Part shown: positions 47,985 to 58,401 of the stretch, in pieces
Layout of the letters: each line of letters starts with the position of its first letter
Numbering within the stretch: the stretch's first letter is position 1
Assembly: GCA_021442155.1 (NCBI GenBank)
Contig: CM038217.1
Location: forward strand, 147,561,143-147,625,142
Length of the DNA stretch: 64,000 nt
Direction: 5' to 3'
From: Cymbidium sinense
Taxonomy: Eukaryota; Streptophyta; Magnoliopsida; Asparagales; Orchidaceae
Position numbers and translations under genes: made by a program
The notes under the pieces: model-generated
What the model saw: the letters and a program-made list of their open reading frames with translations, nothing else
Told to the model about the DNA's origin: nothing
Database searches by the model: none

Positions 47985-48110
47985 CGAAAATAAAAGAAAA
48001 AGAAAATGAAGAAAAAGAAGAAGAAAAGAAAAATAAAAAAGAAAATAAAAAATAAAAAGAAAAAGAAAATGCAAGTGAGCGAGAATCAGATGTTGAGGAA
48101 GAAGTAGAAT
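47985..48110 (+). pseudogene. Lys/Glu-rich low-complexity linker, element B
   Basis: Nearly pure purine tract reading KE/EE/KK codons and ending ASERESDVEEEVESE. One TAA interrupts it. Located between protease and RT; counterpart of the pyrimidine tract at 6169-6245. Probably a charged spacer. Confidence 0.7.
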
Positions 48111-49016
48111 CTGAAGTTAGATTCTACCCACAGTTCATTCCTCCATAATAATACATGGGTAGGATGACTCGACCTCCATCAGGTAGAGAAAGAGGCAAAT
48201 TAGAGGTAGTTCCAGAGGTGGAAGACCTCTTTGTTGGTGGCCAGCCAGTGAGAGCTGTGTTCCAGCTCATAAGTGTACCCCTGTTATCCATATAGATTTG
48301 GATTCAATTCAGAGGATGATTCTCATATGATTAGCATGCCAATCAACACCTCTCAGCAAGTCCCTTTATAGGTGACATTCGAGCCAGACAGTGATGAAGA
48401 CTAGGCCTCCAAGCAAAGAATGAATGTATCTAAATTAACATTATATATAATAATCAGACAACAATTGGGAACCTTAGCTTTAACCTCACTTTTCACTCAG
48501 AAAGTTGAGGATTTGGTAGTTAAGGAGACCCCCAGCTCATCTACAGATGTCAGGCTAAAGAGGTTTTTATTGGGAGCATCATCCTCAAGTCAAGAAGCTG
48601 ATATAGAACTTGAGGATGATTTATATAAAGATCTAATACAATTTCCATTTGATTGGTATTCGCCTTGTGTTCTTAATTTAGAAAAGAAGGGATTAATCTT
48701 ACATACATAGTCTAAACACAGGTCAGACTACTTTAAAAGGTTATAGGACAACCAAAAGTAGACATCCTCAATCAAGACCAGGACTATGATTCAGCATAGT
48801 GGCCCAATTGATGATGACAACCATTGCCTAGTCATCACCAATCATTTGGAGTATGATAGATTCTTTTCAAATCATACTAGCACATATGAGGAGGTGTGTT
48901 TAGAAACATTAAACAATCCAAATGATCTTGAAGTTAGAAATGCACTGCCAGTGTTTGAAGAAGATATCAGATAAACCACTGATGAACTTAAGGAGATCAA
49001 CTTAGGGAAAGAATAA
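48111..49016 (+). pseudogene. Protease-RT connecting region, element B
   Basis: Conserved phrases with element A: RFYPQFIPP, a basic MTRPPSGRERGK patch (48160-48200), and an open stretch 48420-48710 ending FDWYSPCVLNLEKKG. Frames 48786-48974 follow (NHLEYDRFFSNHTSTYEE). Such spacers occur in Tat-lineage polyproteins; no domain recognised. Confidence 0.55.
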
Positions 49017-49900
49017 AATCTACATCTGACATACATCAGTTCCTTGTTGAATGAAGAAGAAACCAATGACTTAGTTATGCTATTATATGAGTTTAAGGAC
49101 TGCTTCACATGGAGTTATGAAGAAATGTCTGGTTTATCTCTTGACATGGTAGTCTACAAACTAGCAATAGAACCTAATGCTAACCCTATCAAGCAAGCTC
49201 CTAGACCCATGCGATTAGACATTGAATAGCAGGTTATTTTTGAAGTCAAGAAACTGATCAATATTAGTTTTATTAGTGAAAAAAATAACCTACCTGCTTG
49301 GCCAGTGTCGTTCTAGTTAAGAAAAAGAATGGCCAAATTCACATATGTGTCTATTTTAAGGATCAAAATAAGGGATGTCCAAAAGATGAAATTTCACTAC
49401 CAATTCTAGAATTGATGGTGGACATTGCCTCAACTCATGCAATCTTCTCTTTCATAGATGGGTCATCTGGCTGTAACCAAATTAAGATGGCCACCTAGGA
49501 TGAGAAAAATACTGGTTTTTGAATCCCGATCAGAATCTATTATTATAGTGTCATGCCTTTTGGCATTAAAAATGCTGGTGCTACATACCAGGGGGTCATG
49601 ACTCGGATCTTTAATGAACTCATTTATCATCAAGTGCAATATTACGGTGATGTTCTTGTAGTCAAAAGCAAAAAAAAGGAAGACCATCTCTTTGACTTGA
49701 CAGTAGTTTTCAAACGATTAAGACAATTTAACCTCATAATGAATCACTTGAAGTGTGCATTCGGAGTAGCATGAGGTAAATTCCTTGGGTTTGTTTTCTA
49801 ACACCGTGGAATAAAAATTGATCTGGAGAAAATTAAGGTAATATTAGAAATGCCACCCCCTAAAAGTCTAACTCAACTCAGATCATTTCAAGGGCAGTTG
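49017..49900 (+). pseudogene. Reverse transcriptase remnant, element B, YYGD active site
   Basis: Order of frames: 49044-49229 (NDLVMLLYEFKDCFTWSYEE, NANPIKQAPRPMRLDIE, then TAG where element A has CAG), 49298-49498 (VLVKKKNGQIHICVYFKDQN, ISLPILELMVDI, FIDGSSGCNQIKM), 49553-49774 (MPFGIKNAGATYQGVMTRIF, HLKCAFGV), then FLGFVF and PPPKSLTQLRSFQGQLAYLR. The catalytic YVDD box reads Y-Y-G-D (49640-49651), so the first aspartate is lost. The FIDG aspartate is kept. Typical Ty3/gypsy RT fold by sequence; enzymatically dead. Confidence 0.9.
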
Positions 49901-50460
49901 GCATATCTAAGATGCTTCATTTCCAACCTATCAAGAAGATGCCAACCATTTTCAACACTTATCAAAAAGGATGCCAAGTTCAAGTGAGATGATAAGTATC
50001 GACATGCCATCACAAACATCAAGCACTACCTGATGACACCAGTAGTTCTAGCATCCCTTATCCTGGGCAAGCCATTGATATTATATATTATCACATTAGA
50101 TGACTCCCTTGGAACTTTGTTGGCTCAAACCAACAACGAAGTTAAATAAAATGCTCTCTATTATCTCAGTCGTCAACTAATCCCTGTTAAGGCAAACTAC
50201 CCACATATTGAGCAGCATTGCCTAGCTTTAATCTTTGCATCCCAAAAGTTATGACACTACATGCTTTCTCATAAGGTAAATCTGATCTTTAGGATCAATC
50301 CACTACAATATCTCATGACACGGTCAATGCTATCTGGACGGTTGGCGCATTGGTCCATGATTTTGTTGCAGTTTGACATCACTTTCGTACCCCTTCGTGA
50401 GGTGAAAGTACAAAACTAGTGGATTTCTTAACAACACACCCACTTCTTGTTGATTCCCGC
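49901..50460 (+). pseudogene. Connection and RNase H remnant, element B
   Basis: RCQPFSTLIKKDAKFK, YLMTP, LILGKPLILYIITLDD, LAQTNNE, ALYYLSRQLIPVKANY, HCLALIFASQKL, HYMLSHKVNLIFRINPLQYL, GRLAHWSMILLQFDITFVP read in one frame with several stops. This is the standard Ty3/gypsy RNase H following RT. Parallel to 3769-4360 in element A. The plus frame's reverse at 50330-50512 is a shadow. Confidence 0.87.
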
Positions 50461-50509
50461 TTAGTGATGACCTCCTTGATGAACAAATCATGAACTTAAG
50501 GGACACTAG

Positions 50510-50975
50510 CATTTTCCATTGGGAGATGTATTTTGATGGTGCAGCTTCCTTTCAAAAGGGAGAAGAACCACAATCTACTCTTTTTTGAAAGGCAGTGGTA
50601 GGAATAGTTATCCTAACTCCTGATCGCAATGTGATGATTCTCATATTATATGTCCAATCCATGCACCAACAACGAAGCCGAATATGAGGCTCTAATTGCC
50701 AGTCTAGAGTTAGCCATTACACTATGCGCCTATAGTATCAACATCTTTGGGGATTCTCAGTTAGTCATCAACCAAATCGCTGGGTCCTATAAAGTTCTAA
50801 AGCTTAAGCTCCATCATTACCATAAATATACTATAGAGTTAGCCCAAATCCTAGAGGTTACCATCTATGAGATTCCTCGAGGAGAAAATACAATAGCATA
50901 TGCATTAGCTTGGCTTGCCAAAGAGTTAGTATGTCCAGAAGATGAGTCCATACCAATAAGGGTCCAAAATTGACA
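50510..50975 (+). pseudogene. Archaeal-type second RNase H, element B
   Basis: Starts with the WEMYFDGA phrase at about 50519; then frame 50650-50973: SNPCTNNEAEYEALIASLEL, INIFGDSQLVINQIAGSYK, ELAQILEVTIYEIPRGENT, ALAWLAKEL. DG, E and D of the RNase H site can be seen in those phrases. Duplicate RNase H placed before integrase assigns the element to the Tat lineage. A frameshift and TGA separate the start from the rest. Confidence 0.85.
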
Positions 50976-52311
50976 AGACTTATCCCTTATTGATGTTGAA
51001 CTCATCGAGAGACTCTCTCTTAAAGGGGAGGTTGCCATTGCCAAAAAAGGATGAGGAGTCAAATTGGAGGCAACCATTCATAGACTATCTAAATATATGC
51101 AAACTACCTCAAAAGAATTCACTAGCACATCAAGTGAAGAAGAGAGCCCTTTCCTACGCTATCATGGATGGCACCTTATACTGGCATTCCTTCAATCGCA
51201 TGTGGTTATGTTGTTTGGACAAACATGAAGCTCATAAGATCATGATCGAGGTACACTCAGGTTTATGTGGAGCGCATAAATCTGGTCTGAAAATGAAAGC
51301 CAATATCAAGAGACAAGGATACTACTGGCCTTCGATGATCACATACTACATGGACGTAGCTAGGATATGCCACCAATGTCAGGTGCACGGTGTGGTCCTA
51401 CACCAACCAACCAACATTCTACATCTTACATTGGCCTCATGATCGTTTGAGTGTTGGGGTACCGACATAATGGGTATTATCATCCATCTTCTTCCAAGGG
51501 TCACCGGATCATTCTAGCTGCCACCGACTACTTTTCCAAGTGGGCAGAGGCAATCCGACTCAAAGAGGTCATAGCTCAACATGTGCTCCAATTTTTTAGA
51601 AAGCATATCGTATATACATTCGAGGTGCCTCAATAATTTATATCTGATAATGGTACTGCATTCAAGAGCACTAAAATCAATAGCTTTGCCCGGAGACACA
51701 GCATAGATTGGAGATATTCTACCATATATTACCCAAGGGCAAATGGTTTAGCATATGCCTTTAACAAAACTCTCATCCAAATATTAAAGAAGACACTCGA
51801 CGGCAACAAGCTATAGTGGCATGAGGTTAGTTGAAGCCTTGTGGCTTACCGCACCACACACAGAACTCCAACTCAATCTACCCCCATTCTCCTTAGTGTA
51901 TGAGTCTAAAGCAGTTCTACTATTAGAAGTCCAACTCCCATCATTAAAGATAGCTATGGGTAATAGGATCATAATGGAGCAGAATGCCAAGTTGCAATTA
52001 GAAGAGCTCAAAGGTTTAGAGGGGAGACACTTCCCGACATGCCAGAACCTCGAGTTGTACAAAGCAAAAATGATTCAAGCTCATAACAAGTTGGTCCGTC
52101 CTAGCTCTTTTCAACCATGAGAGCTTATTTTAGTTCTAAAGAGACTAATTGTTGCCCATCGAAAGATGGGAGGCAAGTTTGAACCCACTTGGGAAGGCCC
52201 TTTTCCATAGAGAAGGCTTATTAAGGAGGATCTTATCAACTCATAAATTATAAGGGAGAGCGCCTAATGCTTCCAATCAATGGGCTCTACCTAAAGAAAT
52301 ATTGTCCATAA
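50976..52311 (+). pseudogene. Integrase remnant, element B, catalytic Glu lost
   Basis: Frame 50990-51442 includes the HHCC zinc domain (EVHSGLCGAHKSG, GYYWPSM, ARICHQCQVHG). Frame 51451-51636 has the core: TDYFSKWAEAIRLKEV, and after a TAA the SDNGTAF phrase (about 51645-51665). In the third catalytic position (NGLA-x-AFNK) the codon TAT at 51754-51756 encodes Tyr; element A keeps Glu. TAG at 51814 interrupts. Frame 51821-52120 carries the C-terminal part (MRLVEALWL, PPFSLVYESKAVLL). The end is GGKFEPTWEGPF, LPINGLYLKKYCP and stop TAA 52309-52311. No chromodomain seen. Confidence 0.87.
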
Positions 52312-52539
52312 ATCTTGTTTCAAATCAGTCATCAAAAAGATTTCTTTCATCTCAAATTACATCTCTTCCGTATTGAGAAATATCTTTGCTTGTGAATCCG
52401 CCATGATGTGTTTAGGATAGGTGTAAGGAACCTAAGTGGCATCCTGTCCTTTTGTAACACAACACCAACACAAACTACATACAACCACACTTAAAATAAA
52501 CACGTATCTTTTGTCTCAAGCTATTTTGATGTGGGAGCC
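52312..52539 (+). other. Element B sequence just downstream of integrase
   Basis: 3' noncoding sequence without ORF; homologous to 2080-2279 of element A. Nothing further recognised. Confidence 0.6.
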
Positions 52540-54960
52540 CATGGCACTTACTCATTAGCTGCTCAAGGTAGGGCTGACATGCTACTTTACTAGTGTGTCA
52601 ACCCAGTTGTCCCTTATTCAGGAAGATGTAAATCTGCTATGCTTTCTTTCTTAATTTTATCATTGCACACCAATGATTAGCATGATAGGCCTTACTGTGT
52701 GATCAGTAAGCTACCCTCATATTGGCTTCATTTAAGAGGATGTAAGTCTGCTATGCCTTCTTCTTAAACTAGTCATCATGAACTGACTTGGTCGAGTAGA
52801 GGACTAGGTAAGTCCCTCAGTGACTCCTTTCATCCAAACTACTTCAAGTCTAAGTCCAGTCCTTCTTTGTTACTCCCTATTTAGTAGTCTCCCTCAAGTC
52901 AAGTTAATTTGTTGTGCCATCAATGGGTCACCCCAGTGGTTGATCCCTACTTTAGAAGATGTAAGTTTGCTACACTTTCTTTTAAGTACAACTGTTGCAC
53001 ACCGACGGGCAGCTTTAGGTCAGATAGCCTGTCAAGCTGACGATAGACTATCCCAACAATCAGTTTTACTTTATGAAGATATAAGTTTACAGGCCTTCTC
53101 TCTAGACTGATTGTCACACATCGACGGGCACCTTAGGTTGGTTGGTGTTCGCTATGCTGGCAGTGACCCATCTGACGGATACACCACTCTTGGTAGATGT
53201 AAGACTACTATGCTTTCTCCTTGAGGTGACCACTGAACACCTACAGGTATTATTTTCTTCAAAGATCAGGATAAAGCCCCTAGCGGCACCTCCTATGGGC
53301 ACTCTATTTAGATCACGTCCCTAGCGACCCCATTTAGACACTACATGGGTTACTTTTAGATTGGACATTCTCCCTTTATTTGGAGAATCCATCTTGCAGA
53401 TATGCAGATTCTCCCTTGGTCTAGTAAGTCTAAGATAGGACTAGGCTGATATAAGCTCCTTCTCAGTGTGATCCCTCGCACACCAATAGGTTCCACACAT
53501 ATAAACAAAATAAAATATATATCTCCGCTTATGGATTAGGAGGAAAACCCCCAGTAGTACCTTTTCCCAAGCAGGCATCTTATCTTTAAGGTAGTGTTAG
53601 CAAAACTCCCTATAGAAATCGCCTAACTACTTTTGAGATGAGATAAGTCCCTGGGTCAGCACTCTCTCAGTAGTTGCCCTTAGGTTGGGTTCAACTGCCC
53701 ACCAATAGCCATCACATCATCCTTGCTTTGGAAGATATAAGCCTGTCACGCATTCTTTCCGGCATGACCGTTGCATACTGATAAGCAGCCTTAGGTTGGG
53801 TTTAATTTATTGTGCTATCAACCGATCACCCCAGTGGTTAATTATTTAGAAAGTTATAAGTCTACAAGCTTTTTTTTGACTTAACCACTGCACACTGAAA
53901 GGTACCCCTTAGGTTGGTTAGCTCTATCTCGCGGTCGGTAGACTATCCCTTTGGATTTGTAAATCTAAGACGCATATAGCTCTTTCTTAGTCTATCGTCC
54001 ATGAGAGTCCATCTAAAATTTAATTAATTCTAAATATTCTTGAGTAGATGTGAGTCCACAGCATCGTTAGCTCAAATAGTCACCTTAGGTCAAGTTCTAT
54101 TTATTATTCTATCAACCGATCACCCCAGTTATTCCTTATTTAGGAAGTTGTAAGTCTACAAGCTTTCTTCCAAACTTGGCCATTGCATACCGAAAGGAAT
54201 CCCATAGGTTAGTTAGTCCTACCTGATGGCTGGTAGACTATCCCTTTGGATTTGTAAATCTAAGACATGTCTAGGCTAATATTAGCTCCTTCTTAGTAGA
54301 TCCATCGCATACTAATAGGGTCCATCCCAAATCAAATTGATCTTGGCTATTCTTGAGTTTATATGAGTCAATAGTGGCATTCACTCAAATAGTTTCCTTA
54401 GGTCAAGTTCAATCTATTGTACTATCAACTGATCACCCCAGTGGTTCCTTGTTCAGGAAGTTGTAAGTCTACAAGCTTTCTTCCTGGCTTGACCATTGCA
54501 CACTGAAAGGCACCCCTTAGGCTGGTTATCTCTACCTGATGGTTGGTAGACTATCCCTTTAGATTTGCAAATCTAAGACAAGTCTAGGCTAATATTAGCT
54601 CCTTCTTAGTAGATCCATCACACACTGATAGGGTCCATCCCAAATCAAATTGATTCAACTATTCTTGAGTTGATATGAGTCCATAACAGCATTTGCTCAA
54701 ATAGTCACCTTAATTGGTTCAATTTATTATGTTATCAACCAATCACCCTAGTGGTTCCTTGTTTAAGAAGTTATAAGTCTACAAGCTTTCTTCCTAACTT
54801 AATCATTGCATACCGAAAGGCATCCCTTAGGTTGGTAAGTCCTACCTCACGACTAGTAGACTATCCCTTTAGATTTGTGAATCTAACATAGGTCTAGGTT
54901 GATATTAGCTCCTTCTTAGTAGATCTGTCACACACTGACAGGTTCCATTTCATCAAATCC
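52540..54960 (+). repeat. 3' noncoding tandem array of element B
   Basis: The phrase GTAAGTCT(G/A)C recurs near 52625, 52745, 52965, 53085, 53195 and 53735 with ~110-bp spacing in the first half. In the second half units lengthen: TCTACAAGCT at 53861, 54155, 54468 and 54778 (spacing 294, 313, 310 bp). Long units also contain TAGACTATCCCTTTGGATTT and CTCCTTCTTAGTAGATC. Frames at 52820-53110 and 53114-53324 are chance ORFs over these repeats. Confidence 0.85.
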
Positions 54961-55539
54961 ATCATCCTCCCTCCAGGGGATTCCAATTAAATCCACTTTA
55001 TCCCTAGTGGATTCAAGCTCACATCTCCAACAAATGTGCCCTCAAAACCAAATCATATCCTCTCCCTAGTGGATCCCCGAATTATAAATAAATCAAATTC
55101 TCATCCCCAATGGATGCCCACCAATTAAGTCAAATCAAATTTCTCCCCAACGAGATGTAAATCAAATCCTTATTCCTAGTGGGTAATCCGAACCTACTTC
55201 CCTAGTGGAAGGTTCATGCACTCATCTTCAGCAGTTTTTTTCTCCCCAAATCATATCAAACTAACTCAAACTCTTATCCTTTATGGATAATCTGAACCTG
55301 CTTCCCTAGTGGAAGGTTCACATGCTTTGTCCCTCAGTGGATCATTTCTTCCCCTCTTATGCCCTTGGCATAAGTTGAGTTGCATTACACTAAGATCTTG
55401 ATTCTGTCTACACTTCAAATTTAGGGATTGATCATTTCTGTTAGCACTTTCGATCCTTTGGATGTTGTTGATCATCTCTATCAATGCCAATATGTATGAT
55501 GTGCCTCGCCAGTTACACCACACCTATTAGAGGTCCTTT
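54961..55539 (+). repeat. CCCTAGTGGA-type repeats and pre-LTR segment, element B
   Basis: Variants of CCCTAGTGGA about every 30-80 bp to 55345, then about 190 bp unique sequence ending AGAGGTCCTTTT before LTR-6. The polypurine tract expected here is not obvious; TTAGAGG (55528) is the only purine-rich word. The minus-strand frame 55281-55523 is chance. Confidence 0.72.
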
Positions 55540-58367
55540 TATTGACCTCACTTTTGGAGTGAATTCTTAACTTCCTCATCATAGATTTAAGACTCTTGTA
55601 GACACTAAGAGCTTCTTAGTCTTAATACACTTTCAGTAATTAGGTGAACACTTAACCTAAGCCTAAAGACTTAGAAGGTTTAGCCATATGAATAGGGTAT
55701 GCCTTAGGAAGTTAGGAAAATTGGCCTACCCTATGGCCTAAACCCAACCATGCTTCTTTCTCAAACCAAACCTCAAATTCAAATTCAAATTCCAATTCTA
55801 ATTCCAAATCACAAATCAAATTGCCAAATGAAAGCCTCGATCAAACCCTTCATAAGCCCTTTGATTTCAACTTAAGGACTTAGCCTAAACCAAATCCAAA
55901 TTGATCCCAATCCATTTGATTTTCTCAAATTTCAATTAAATCTTTCAATTAAATTATCAAAATTCAATTCAAATCCAACTTCAAATGATTTAATCCCATG
56001 ATCAAATTTGAACTTAACTAAATAGCCTACTTAGCCCTTTTGACCTACATCCATGAGCTTGGTCAAATTTGCTTCCAAATCACTCCAAACTCAAGTGATT
56101 TTCTCGTGAATCATTTATATATTCATTTATATTCCCAAATATAAATAAAATATAAATTTAAATAGCAAAAACTAAATCTAAACCAAAATCCACCTATACC
56201 CTTTGAACCAATTCTTGAACTTGGTCAAATCTTATCCAAATCAAAACCATGGATTTTTCATGATTCAATCATTCCTTCAATCATCTATCCAAATAAAACC
56301 ATAAACTGCACTTATCAAACCAAATCCAGGCAAACCCAAATCAAACCCAAGTTAGCCCTTTTGACTTGAAATTGTCATAAGAACCAAGATCCATATGGCT
56401 TAAACCACCAATTTGGATTTATATTTCCATCTCAAACCCATTTGTCAATACAACTAAACTTAATCGCAATGATCAAGCCAATTAACCCATTCAGTCCACT
56501 TGACCCAAAGTGACCTAAAGATCTTTTGAGCCAAGTTCTAATCAACCCAAATTGGATTGAACTGCCCATCCAAACCTCATATCATGATCAATAATCATCC
56601 TAGGTTAATCAATTATCTTGAATTGGGTCAAACCAAGTCAAACTTTAGCCCAAATGAGATATAAACTAGCCAAAACACACCATATGCCAAATTGATTGAA
56701 ACCTTTGATTTAAACCAATTCATAATCAATGATTGAACATGATCAAACCATCAATTGAGCGAAATCAAGTCCAATTGGCCATTTGATTCAAGTTGACATA
56801 AATTAGCCTAAAAAGCCAAAATAGGTCAAATCATAATCCAACCCAAATTGATTGCATCTAATGATTCAAGTTCATTCTAAATTGATTATTAAACTTGACC
56901 AAACCCATTATTGAGCTCAACCAATTGGTCAACCTAACAGCCCTAGCCCAAATTGACCTAAAGGGTCAAATTTTCCAAAATCCAAATTAAACTAAACCAA
57001 AGCCTACAATCATTTTCAATTAGCCTATTGAACTTGACTCAACATGTAACCCAACTCGGTTTGATCAAATTGGTCAAATTGGTTAACATGCCCATTTTAC
57101 CTATATGAACCCAAATGAGCCATAATCAAATCCAAAGAAAATTGAACCAAACCAATAACACCAATATACTCCAAATAGTCATGTAAACTTTACTCAACCC
57201 TTGGTTTGACCCTATTTGACAAATTGGTCAACTTGACCCAACCTAACCCAATTTAACCTAAATAGGTAAAATCAAGTCAAATCAAATCAAATAAACTCTA
57301 AACCACTTGAAATTTAGGCTAACCCACTTTTGACCCATTTCAAAACTGCCCAAACCAAACCCATAGCCAAATGACCACTTTTCCCTTGGGTCTAGGGCAT
57401 CCCATGAGATAATACATGCATATTTGGTCATTTCCTCCCCTTGGCCACTTGGCACCCATTCATAGGTCTACTTAGGCACCAAGGACCATGGTTGACCTAA
57501 CCCAAAGGTGGTTGGGTCGGCCATGACTCATGGGGAGGTGAAATCATCCTCCCATTCTAATTGAATCATTTTAAACCACCAAGGATAGTCACTACTCCCA
57601 TGGTAGCCACCTCTAACCCTTCCTCCACTCATGTGAGGCTGAGTGGAGTGATTCTCTGCCCAAATTGAGCTCCCCATCTCAACTATTGATCCAAAAAGTC
57701 AAAACCATCACCACCATCCAAGCCAAGGAAGGTGGGGTATACCCTCCTCATTCTCACTCAAACTCATAGACTCACACTCGATTCTACCCTAGCAGCCAAG
57801 AAACGAGGTCCCAGAGCCTCCCACATATCACGAGCTCCCCAAAATCCCCATTCTTAGTTTTACATGAAACTGAAATATGGGAGCAAACCAATGATTCTCA
57901 TTTCCTCATTTTGCAACCAAAGTGCAATTAAATTTGCACATGCCATCCTTGGACCTAGACAAGCCAAAATAAATCATTTCCCAAGGTTCCCTACAGCCGA
58001 AGGGTGGACTTCGATCAAGACCAATTGCTTACATGTCATGGGTTGGTCTTCCGAGCAAACTACACTAAATCAAAGCTCGTGTGGCTCAACAAGGCTTCAT
58101 TTCTACCAAATGAAGCTTCCTCAATCATTAGAACCTCTACAAGCTCTAGTGAGGTATGCCATTAAAACTGATCATTAGCTCAAAATAAGTTGGTCCTTTA
58201 TGAAGGAAACTTATATCTCATTTGATTTCCACCGTTAGATGTGTTTGTTATGCTTCCCTGAAGGAGTGGGATCAATTTCATCTCCATCCGAGCTTGGGTG
58301 AGCTCAGATCGAGCGATAATCGATGGACAGTATCCGTCGCTCGCCGCTCGAGAGGAGACAGATCATG

Positions 58368-58401
58368 GACCGTCCATTCCACATGATCAGAATGGATGGT
58401 C
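58368..58401. promoter_or_regulatory. Conserved dyad in LTR-6 palindromic block
   Basis: GACCGTCCATTCC and AGAATGGATGGTC, a 13-bp imperfect inverted repeat with an 8-nt loop. The G-box of LTR-1/LTR-3 is CCATGTGG here (about 58570), consistent with CpG decay. Confidence 0.5.
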
